A stretch of DNA of 64,000 nt from Verrucomicrobiia bacterium. Its GTDB lineage: Bacteria > Verrucomicrobiota > Verrucomicrobiia > Limisphaerales > JAEYXS01. Under the pieces are notes generated by a model. That model saw nothing but the letters and a program-made list of their open reading frames with translations, did not search any database and had not been told where the DNA came from. This document shows, piece after piece, positions 9,127-15,010 of the stretch. The translations under genes and the position numbers were made by a program. Every line of letters starts with the position of its first letter. Positions within the stretch are counted from its first letter, which is position 1. The stretch covers positions 124,001 through 188,000 of the forward strand of contig DASWYF010000010.1 in NCBI GenBank assembly GCA_036405135.1, read 5' to 3'.

Positions 9127-10464
9127 ATGAAAATGACCAAACAACTTGCTGCTTTGATGGCGGTGGTCGGCTTGCTGGCCGGTTGCGCCACGACGGATAA
9201 CAAAACCTCCACCACGGAAAATAAGTCCGCGACCAAACAAGAGAAGTGGACCGATCTCTTCGATGGCAAGACCCTCAATGGTTGGGTGCAGCGGGGCGGT
9301 GCCGCCAAGTACCGTGTGGAGAACGGCCAGATCATCGGCACCACCGTGCCCAAGACGCCGAACACCTTCCTTTGCACGGACAAGACCTACGGCGATTTCA
9401 TTTTGGAACTCGAATTCAAGGTGGACCCTAAGATGAATTCCGGCATCCAGTTCCGCAGCGAAGTCTTTGCCGAGGCGACTACGCTCGAAAACGTGAAGGA
9501 TGCCAAGGGCAATCCCCTCAAAATCGCCGCCGGTCGCGTGCATGGTTACCAGTGCGAGATCGATCCTTCTGACCGTGCCTGGAGTGCCGGTATCTATGAT
9601 GAGGGCCGTCGCGGCTGGCTCGTGGACTTGAAGGACAAACCGGCTGCGCAAAAGGCGTTCAAGCAGAATGATTGGAACAAGGTCCGCATTGAGGCGATCG
9701 GTGATTCGCTGAAGACGTTTTTGAACGGTGTGCCTGCTGCCGACTTGAAAGACGGTATGACTCGTGAGGGCTTCATCTCCTTGCAGGTGCATAGCATCGG
9801 CAACAATGTGACGAACATGATGGAAGTGGCCTGGCGCAATATCCGCATCCAAGACCTCGATGCAGCCAAGCGCACGGCGATCTTCAATGGCAAGGATCTC
9901 ACTGGTTGGACGTTGGCAGACGGAAAGCCGGTCACCGCTGGTTGGAAAGCGGAAGATGGCGTGCTGACCCGTGCGGACAAGGGCGGCGATATCTATACGG
10001 CCAAGGAATACGGTGATTTCGATTTCCGTTTCGAATGGAAAGTTGCTCCCGGTAGCAATAGTGGTGTGAAGTATCGCATGGCGCAGATCGGCAAAGCATG
10101 GCTCGGACCAGAATACCAGGTGCTGGATGACGACAAGCATCCCGATGCGAAGCTCCGTGATGGCCGTCGCAAATCCGGTGGCCTCTACGATCTCTATGTG
10201 CCAAACGCGAACAAGATCCTCAAGCCCGTGGGTGGGTGGAACAACTCCCGCATCGTGGCCAAAGGCACGAAGATTGAGCATTGGTTGAACGGCGCGAAAG
10301 TGCTGAGCTACGATACCGCCTCAGAAGATTTCAAGAAACAGGTGGCGGGCAGCAAGTTCTCTAAGACGCCGACCTTCAACCAGAATACGAGCGGGCGAAT
10401 CCAATTGCAGGATCATAATGATCCGGTGTGGTATCGGAATCTGACGGTGCAGGAGCTGAAGTAA
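9127..10464 (+). CDS. Two-domain DUF1080 lipoprotein (3-keto-disaccharide hydrolase-like)
   Basis: The protein carries a lipoprotein signal (LMAVVGLLAGC, lipidated Cys near residue 21) and then two concanavalin-like DUF1080 domains. The first begins WTDLFDGKTLNGW (about 40-245) and the second AIFNGKDLTGW (about 250-445). Both keep the family's G(K)xLxGW opening and NSGI/VxxR core (MNSGIQFR, SNSGVKYR). DUF1080 proteins are abundant in Planctomycetota and Verrucomicrobiota and some cleave 3-keto-glycosides, so a cell-surface role in carbohydrate breakdown is inferred. The start is taken at ATG 9127; a TTG at 9121 would add two residues. The gene stands alone, 167 bases after the MFS gene, and ends in a strong terminator. 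Confidence 0.88.
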   Translation: MKMTKQLAALMAVVGLLAGCATTDNKTSTTENKSATKQEKWTDLFDGKTLNGWVQRGGAAKYRVENGQIIGTTVPKTPNTFLCTDKTYGDFILELEFKVDPKMNSGIQFRSEVFAEATTLENVKDAKGNPLKIAAGRVHGYQCEIDPSDRAWSAGIYDEGRRGWLVDLKDKPAAQKAFKQNDWNKVRIEAIGDSLKTFLNGVPAADLKDGMTREGFISLQVHSIGNNVTNMMEVAWRNIRIQDLDAAKRTAIFNGKDLTGWTLADGKPVTAGWKAEDGVLTRADKGGDIYTAKEYGDFDFRFEWKVAPGSNSGVKYRMAQIGKAWLGPEYQVLDDDKHPDAKLRDGRRKSGGLYDLYVPNANKILKPVGGWNNSRIVAKGTKIEHWLNGAKVLSYDTASEDFKKQVAGSKFSKTPTFNQNTSGRIQLQDHNDPVWYRNLTVQELK

Positions 10465-10481
10465 ACTTTGGTGATTTCAAG

Positions 10482-10515
10482 AAAACCCGCCTGCGAGCAA
10501 TCGCAGGCGGGTTTT
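10482..10515 (+). terminator. Strong rho-independent terminator
   Basis: A perfect 15-base inverted repeat (AAAACCCGCCTGCGA and its complement) around a GCAA loop, flanked by A and T runs, follows the DUF1080 stop codon by 17 bases. Its symmetry allows function in both directions, which suits the convergent arrangement with the next minus-strand gene. Confidence 0.92.
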
Positions 10516-10523
10516 GCTTTATA

Positions 10524-10552
10524 GGAGCGCGGCTCTCCGAGCCGCAGCAATG
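10524..10552 (+). repeat. REP-like hairpin, single copy
   Basis: GGAGCGCGGCTCTCCGAGCC followed by GCAGCAATGT: a short hairpin (GGCTC/GAGCC) with constant flanks GGAGCGC and GCAGCA. The same unit occurs in inverse orientation at 49281-49304 and as variants at 45473 and 45580. It lies between convergent genes. Confidence 0.75.
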
Positions 10553-10585
10553 TCCAAACCTCAGTGGCTAAAATTGATTACACGA

Positions 10586-11167
10586 TTACTTTTTCATGAA
10601 CCCCATCAACAAAGCGACCACACTTAACACCAGCGCACCCAAGGCTACATTAAACGCCAGCTTGGCCTTTCCATCATCACTCGCAGTAGTTGTTACGGCT
10701 GTTTCTGTATTCTTGGCCACTGCATTCAATTTGGTGACTGATGCTGGCGTCTTGGTGCCCGGTTCACCCGTCCACGCCACGACTTCATCGCCCGCATAAG
10801 TTTGATGCGCTTTCCACACAATGGACTGCGCGTCTGCGTTGATCTTGCCCATGATGCGGAATTCGACGAATTGATCAGGTAGCAATCCTTCGCCTTCAGC
10901 GGTCCAGGTGAGTTTGGTGGCATCGCCGGATGTGTTCTTCTCCATCGCGATCTTCCAGCCGGGCTTCGTCTCGTAATGATGGATGGCCACGTCTTTCGCA
11001 GGGATTTCCAGTTCTACTTTCAGCGTGGCCTTATCCTTCTCATTCGGGCAACGCACACTGAAGGTTTCATAACTCCCCGCCTTCGCCTCGCGCGGATGCA
11101 CGACGACATGGGCGTGGACGACCAGAGATGAACACCAGAGGGCGATCAACAAAACGACACGTTGCAT
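10586..11167 (-). CDS. YcnI-like (DUF1775) exported protein with C-terminal anchor
   Basis: The 193-residue protein begins with a signal peptide ending near VVHAH. The mature chain starts HVVVHPREAKAGSYETFSVRCPNEK, the hallmark of YcnI/DUF1775 domains, where the N-terminal histidine takes part in Cu(II) binding in characterised members. A C-terminal hydrophobic helix (LAFNVALGALVLSVVALLMGF) with a KK tail anchors it in the membrane. The likely role is periplasmic copper handling, inferred from the family. The usual neighbours CopC/CopD are absent here. The ATG at 11167 gives a compact signal peptide; one at 11185 is possible. A REP-like doublet fills the gap from the upstream minus-strand gene. 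Confidence 0.85.
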   Translation of the reverse strand: MQRVVLLIALWCSSLVVHAHVVVHPREAKAGSYETFSVRCPNEKDKATLKVELEIPAKDVAIHHYETKPGWKIAMEKNTSGDATKLTWTAEGEGLLPDQFVEFRIMGKINADAQSIVWKAHQTYAGDEVVAWTGEPGTKTPASVTKLNAVAKNTETAVTTTASDDGKAKLAFNVALGALVLSVVALLMGFMKK

Positions 11168-11211
11168 GATGAGAGGATGAATCAAAGAGGAGGGTAACTC
11201 AAGTGCGAGTG

Positions 11212-11350
11212 GGGCGCGGCTGTGTTCCGCTTGCGGAATCAGCCGCAGCGCGTGAAATGAACAATAAGAGCAGCAAAATATTTCAAAGCTATCTTAACCA
11301 TTTGACCCTGCTGCGACTGGTTTCTTGGGGAAACACAGTCGCGGTCCAAG
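11212..11350. repeat. REP-like inverted doublet (unit family 1)
   Basis: Two hairpin units face each other. The left unit has outer stem GCGGCTG (11216-11222) with CAGCCGC (11240-11246) and inner stem TTCCGC/GCGGAA. The right unit has GCGACTG (11313-11319) with CAGTCGC (11336-11342) and inner stem GTTTC/GAAAC. The G:C to A:T change in the outer stem is compensated on the other arm. An AT-rich spacer of about 60 bases separates the units. The doublet fills most of the gap between two minus-strand genes. Confidence 0.8.
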
Positions 11351-11368
11351 GAATATGCCACGTTCCGT

Positions 11369-12457
11369 TTAGTTCTGCGTCCGCACCGTCTTCAAGAATT
11401 CCTGCAACGCCGCCGCTTCATTCCCGCGTAGCTTTGCCTTCGGGACCATCTTGTTAATCCAAGTATCCCACTCGTCATCGGGATAGCCAGACGGGTCAAA
11501 GAGTTGGTGGCATTCCGAACAACGACCGGAGAAGACCTCGCGACCTTCCTTGCCGAGTTTCGTGAGGGCGGGGGATTCCTTCCAGCCCATGACGGGGCGG
11601 GGCGATGGCAAAGGCTCGGCGCTATCGAACTCCAGCACACAACGGAATCCATAAAGCCCGCCGCGCACATCGGGCAGATTCGGGTAATGATAGCCAGATT
11701 GAAGATTCAACGGATCAAACGTCACCCATGCCGCGCCACGCAGGAACTTCAGTTTCTTGCCGCCCATGTCGGTGTCGAGACGCTTGAACTCCAGACGCAG
11801 TTCGCTGCTGTTGAGTTTGGAGTTATACCAATCCTCACCCCACTCGAAGAGATTCCCGCCGAGATCGTGAAAGCCATTTGTATTCGCAGCTTTGCTGCCC
11901 ACGGGGCCGAAATTATTCTCCGCATCCGGCAGATAACCACCAAGCGTCGGGCGTTGATCGATGGTGGGCCATTTCTTGCCCCAAGGATATTTTTCAGGTC
12001 CGGCTGCTGCGGTCCATTCTGCACTCGTCGGTAAGCGATAACGATCCTTGGCACCGATGCGGCCTGCCTTGCGCTCCTGTTCCGTGAGCCAGCGGCAAAA
12101 ATCCGTAGCATCGTTCCAACTCACATTGTTGACCGGATGCGACGGCTTCTGCGCTAGCGATGGAGGAGGGGAGCCAACGGATTGCAGATACGCCGCGAAA
12201 TCACTGCGCCGCGTTTCCCACACGCTCATCAATACTTTTGTGCCGGGAACAGGAATGAATTTTTGCCCGAGCGAATTTTCGTAAGGCTGACCGGGCTTGG
12301 GTTTACTGCTGGCGGCGGATGGAGCAGGTGTTTCGTTCGTCGCGGCGGATTCAGCAGCTTCGGGACTTTCGGTCCTTTGTTTGCAGCCGCTATTGGAACA
12401 CAGGATAAATACCGTTGCGAGCAGGGTGAAGAACTGGAATGGAAGCTCGCGCCGCAT
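11369..12457 (-). CDS. FGE/SUMF1-fold lipoprotein fused to a c-type haem motif
   Basis: The 362-residue protein has a lipoprotein signal (LLATVFILCSNSGC, Cys about 25), then a formylglycine-generating-enzyme-like (SUMF1) domain at about 60-290. Seen motifs: PVNNVSWNDATDFCRWL, YRLPTSAEWTAAAG, YPWG, FHDLGGNLFEWGEDWY and YGFRCVLEF. A tail follows with EVFSGRCSECHQLFDP, a CxxCH haem-c site near 320. The second of the catalytic FGE cysteines may be the Cys in GFRC, but no partner cysteine is evident, so sulfatase maturation is unlikely. A cell-surface redox or binding role is inferred. It begins 6 bases after the cysE stop and is probably cotranscribed with it. The fold call is firm and the function open. 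Confidence 0.8.
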   Translation of the reverse strand: MRRELPFQFFTLLATVFILCSNSGCKQRTESPEAAESAATNETPAPSAASSKPKPGQPYENSLGQKFIPVPGTKVLMSVWETRRSDFAAYLQSVGSPPPSLAQKPSHPVNNVSWNDATDFCRWLTEQERKAGRIGAKDRYRLPTSAEWTAAAGPEKYPWGKKWPTIDQRPTLGGYLPDAENNFGPVGSKAANTNGFHDLGGNLFEWGEDWYNSKLNSSELRLEFKRLDTDMGGKKLKFLRGAAWVTFDPLNLQSGYHYPNLPDVRGGLYGFRCVLEFDSAEPLPSPRPVMGWKESPALTKLGKEGREVFSGRCSECHQLFDPSGYPDDEWDTWINKMVPKAKLRGNEAAALQEFLKTVRTQN

Positions 12458-12463
12458 GGCTGG

Positions 12464-13390
12464 TCAGATCTGAAAATCCATCGAATCCAAAGAACGGTCC
12501 TTGTCCTTCTTGGCGATGACTTTCACTTTCACATCTTCACTGAGGACGAGTGAATTCGGTGGCACGCTTTCCAAGAGGAACACATTCGCGCCGATCGTGC
12601 TGCCAGCACCGATGACCGTTTCACCGCCCACAATCGTGGTGCCTGCGTAAATGGTCACGCGGTCTTCCAAGGTCGGATGACGCTTCTGCCCCTTCAACGC
12701 CTGGCCGCCGGAGAGCGAGCGCGCCACGAGGCCCACGCCTTGATAGAGCTTCACATGATTGCCGATGGTCGAAGTCTCGCCAAGCACGCAACCCGTGCCG
12801 TGATCGATGAAGAAGTGGGAGCCGATCTTCGCACCCGGATGCAAGTCCATGCCCGTGCGGCTGTGCGCCCATTCGGACATGATGCGTGGGATGAGCGCCA
12901 CGTTCTTCTCGTAAAGTTTATTCGCCATGCGCTGCACCGCGATGGTTTCCACGAAGGGATACGCGACGATGACTTCTTCACGGCTTAAGGCGGCAGGGTC
13001 ACCATTGTAAGCGGCTTCCACATCCGTCTGCAGCAGTTCGCGTATGCACGGGAGGCAACCAAGGAAATTCAGAGTCAGATCATGCGCGAGCGGACGCAGT
13101 TCACGGGCGGAGAGTTTCTCGGGATTATGGTAGAGCAGGCTCTTGTAGATCTCATCTTCCAGGCGGCCCAGCACGCAGTCCATGAGCAGTGCCGTCTCCA
13201 CTTTCAGTTCGGAGGAGTGCAGCGGTTTTTCATCGAAGAAACCGGGGAAGAGCAGGCGCAGCAGGTCCACGGTGATGCCCGCAATGGCGGTCTTGGACGG
13301 CATGTTCTTGCCATCCAGATGATTGATGCCGCCCAGCTTCGCGTAAGACGCGACCAGTTTATCCGTCAACTCTGTGACCGTTACCTTCAC
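12464..13390 (-). CDS. cysE: Serine O-acetyltransferase
   Basis: The enzyme transfers acetyl from acetyl-CoA to L-serine, giving O-acetylserine for cysteine synthesis. An N-terminal helical domain (about 1-190) precedes a left-handed beta-helix built from hexapeptides (GMDLHPGAKIGSHFFIDHGTG through AGSTIGANVFLL). The catalytic-type Asp-His sits in FIDHGTGCVLGE. The 308-residue form starts at a GTG (VKVTVTELTDKL). Extending to the ATG at 13480 would add 30 residues encoded by an intergenic inverted repeat, not by conserved protein. The FGE-haem lipoprotein gene follows after 6 bases. This resembles the longer CysE type with an extended helical domain. Confidence 0.88.
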   Translation of the reverse strand: MKVTVTELTDKLVASYAKLGGINHLDGKNMPSKTAIAGITVDLLRLLFPGFFDEKPLHSSELKVETALLMDCVLGRLEDEIYKSLLYHNPEKLSARELRPLAHDLTLNFLGCLPCIRELLQTDVEAAYNGDPAALSREEVIVAYPFVETIAVQRMANKLYEKNVALIPRIMSEWAHSRTGMDLHPGAKIGSHFFIDHGTGCVLGETSTIGNHVKLYQGVGLVARSLSGGQALKGQKRHPTLEDRVTIYAGTTIVGGETVIGAGSTIGANVFLLESVPPNSLVLSEDVKVKVIAKKDKDRSLDSMDFQI

Positions 13391-13450
13391 GGGCGAAGTA
13401 TTCCGCAGGGGAACGCCAAACGCAAGCGGACGGATTTTGCCGCTAGACGG

Positions 13451-13565
13451 AATGACAAATGCCCAAGCTCGAATGACCAAGGAAGGCCAAATGAATCAAT
13501 GACCAGTCCCATCATTGGACATTGCTCATTCCTTGGTCATTCGGATTTAGTCATTGGGCATTTAT
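13451..13565. repeat. Imperfect inverted repeat of the CATTGG/GGTCATT word type
   Basis: Arms at about 13457-13484 (AAATGCCCAAGCTCGAATGA...) and 13529-13563 (TCATTCGG...TCATTGGGCATTT) are largely complementary. The element is built from reiterated words such as AATGACCA and TCATTGG. It extends the cysE reading frame upstream spuriously and lies in the divergent gap between cysE and the FmdB-like gene. Confidence 0.75.
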
Positions 13566-13571
13566 CGAAAA

Positions 13572-13604
13572 ATCTGCGTGTATCTGCGCCCATCTGTGGT
13601 TAGC
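13572..13604 (-). repeat. CAGAT-word repeat, single unit
   Basis: CTGCGTGTATCTGCGCCCAT followed by CTGTGGTTA: the reverse complement of the CAGAT(G/A) 10-11-base word series also present at 31809-31845 and 47936-48012. It ends about 23 bases before the FmdB-like start codon. Confidence 0.75.
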
Positions 13605-13626
13605 TTTTCTTAAAGATTTCACGACT

Positions 13627-13827
13627 ATGGCCACTTACGTTTACGAAACGATTCCGAAGAGCGCGAAGCAGAAGCCAAAACAGTTCGAGCTGCAGCAGAA
13701 GATGTCGGACGCGCCACTGACGAAGCATCCGGAAACGGGCGAACCAATTCGCCGCGTTATCATCGGCGGCAGCGGTTGGGTGACGCACGGAGCGGGTATC
13801 CTCTCCATGAACACGAAGAAGCGCTAA
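13627..13827 (+). CDS. Cysteine-free FmdB-like small protein
   Basis: The 66-residue protein follows the FmdB/CxxC-CxxC zinc-ribbon scaffold: MATYVYE at the start, MSDAPLTKHPETGEPIRRVI in the middle and a glycine-rich GGSGWVTHGAGIL end (family form: PTYxYxC..C....SDPPLxxCPxCG...R(R/L)I.GG..F..KG.G). All four metal-binding cysteines are missing; a Lys/Gln-rich stretch replaces the first pair and HPETG replaces the second. It could keep the fold without zinc or be a new binding module. It stands alone, convergent with the HAD gene 10 bases away. Confidence 0.7.
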   Translation: MATYVYETIPKSAKQKPKQFELQQKMSDAPLTKHPETGEPIRRVIIGGSGWVTHGAGILSMNTKKR

Positions 13828-13837
13828 GCCGCGCTCC

Positions 13838-14515
13838 TCAAGCGTTCAAATCTCTCGCCCGCACCCCTCGCAGATTCTCTACCAGCCACGTCGGCTTGTG
13901 CGGACGCAAATCCTCCATCGTGTGCCCACCGGTTGCCACCGCGAGGATCTTCGCGCCGATGTGCCGAGCGCAGTCGATATCCTTCGGCGTATCACCGATC
14001 ACTAAAACCTCCTCACCCTTCAACGGCCTGCCGATCATCTGCCCCGCGCGTTGTTGCGCGATGGCCGCGAGCTGGTTGCGATCCTCGTGATCATCCGAGA
14101 ACACGCCGAACTCGAAGTGATCCCATAGTCCGTGATGGCGTAGCTTGATCTCCGCCCCGATACGCAGATTCCCCGTCAGCAAACCCATGATTGGCTCCTG
14201 CGGCAGCGCCTTCAGATCGGCGATCAGTTCCTTCACGCCTGTGCAAACGTGCCCGCCGAACTCATGCATCAGATGTTCCAGCCAGAACACATAAGTGTCC
14301 GTGAACAAATCCAAGTTCTCTTGCGAGTAGGTGATGTTGTAATGCTTGAAAAATTCACGCAGTAGCGACAGATCCGTGCGCCCGGCGAAGTTCACATCCT
14401 CCGGCTTGTGTTCCTGCGCAAAGACGGAGCGGAATGTCGCCCCGAACGAACGTCCGCCGATGCCGCGGGTGCGGATCAACGTGCCATCGATATCAAACAA
14501 AACCAAGCGTATCAC
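13838..14515 (-). CDS. HAD-family hydrolase (phosphoglycolate phosphatase-like)
   Basis: The 225-residue haloacid-dehalogenase-type phosphatase has the nucleophile motif FDIDGTLI at residues 6-13, a helical cap (about 16-95), the second-motif region GLLTGN, and the fourth motif IGDTPKDIDCARHIGAKILAVATG with the metal-binding Asp. This layout matches the Gph/PGP group that hydrolyses small phosphate esters such as 2-phosphoglycolate. The substrate is not proven. It is the last gene of a uvrA / Uma2-family / HAD cluster, 9 bases after the Uma2 gene. 2-phosphoglycolate also arises from DNA 3'-end repair, so a link to UvrA is possible but speculative. Confidence 0.85.
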   Translation of the reverse strand: MIRLVLFDIDGTLIRTRGIGGRSFGATFRSVFAQEHKPEDVNFAGRTDLSLLREFFKHYNITYSQENLDLFTDTYVFWLEHLMHEFGGHVCTGVKELIADLKALPQEPIMGLLTGNLRIGAEIKLRHHGLWDHFEFGVFSDDHEDRNQLAAIAQQRAGQMIGRPLKGEEVLVIGDTPKDIDCARHIGAKILAVATGGHTMEDLRPHKPTWLVENLRGVRARDLNA

Positions 14516-14524
14516 ATCACTCCT

Positions 14525-14995
14525 TTAATCCGAGAAAAGTTCATTCATCGACACGGAGAGATTTGGCAGCAGCTTCTCCGTGAGCACTTCCTTGCTTGCG
14601 AGAATGCCTTTCAACCCAAGCCCATACTGACTGCCGTGATAGACCTCCACATTGTCGTAACGCAGATCGATCATCCACAGGCGCGGGATTTTGCAATCCT
14701 CGTAAATCTCCTTCTTCGTCACGGTGTCCCAGCGATGATCCTCCGAGCTGATGATCTCCGCAGCGATGAAAACCTTCCCTGTGGCTGCCGTCACCAGTGA
14801 CAAGTCCGGCCGCAAAATCGCATCGCTGCGCAATTGAACCGTCGAGCGCGGTTCCTGCAAAAGCGCCGGGCCGTTCACCGGTAGCGCCGCGCGCACGAGC
14901 GCATGCAAACGCTCCAGCACCAGCCGATGCCGCCCGCCCAGCACCGTCCGATGAACGCTGTTCCCCTCAATGATTTCTTCGTAAGTCCGGCTCAC
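14525..14995 (-). CDS. Uma2-family (DUF820) PD-(D/E)XK nuclease-like protein
   Basis: The 156-residue protein has the Uma2/DUF820 pattern: an N-terminal helix-strand with LHALVRAALP, then RSDAILRPDLSLVTAA (the Asp of the nuclease core in RPDLSLV), VFIAAEIISSEDHRWDTVTKKEIYEDCKIPRLWMIDLRYDNVEVY (the E...K element). Family members share a restriction-endonuclease-like core; most are uncharacterised. It is a short-spaced neighbour of uvrA (15 bases) and the HAD gene (9 bases), which makes an operon likely. Whether it cuts DNA is unknown. Confidence 0.8.
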   Translation of the reverse strand: MSRTYEEIIEGNSVHRTVLGGRHRLVLERLHALVRAALPVNGPALLQEPRSTVQLRSDAILRPDLSLVTAATGKVFIAAEIISSEDHRWDTVTKKEIYEDCKIPRLWMIDLRYDNVEVYHGSQYGLGLKGILASKEVLTEKLLPNLSVSMNELFSD

Positions 14996-15010
14996 AAATA
15001 TAAAATCTTC

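Noticed and set aside
9100-10281. A 393-residue frame antisense to the DUF1080 gene
   Set aside because: The plus-strand frame has a lipoprotein signal and two family domains; the antisense one has His/Arg-rich shadow composition.
13391-13480. N-terminal extension of CysE (MVIRAWAFVIPSSG...)
   Set aside because: It is encoded by the intergenic inverted repeat, and the family N-terminus starts after it.
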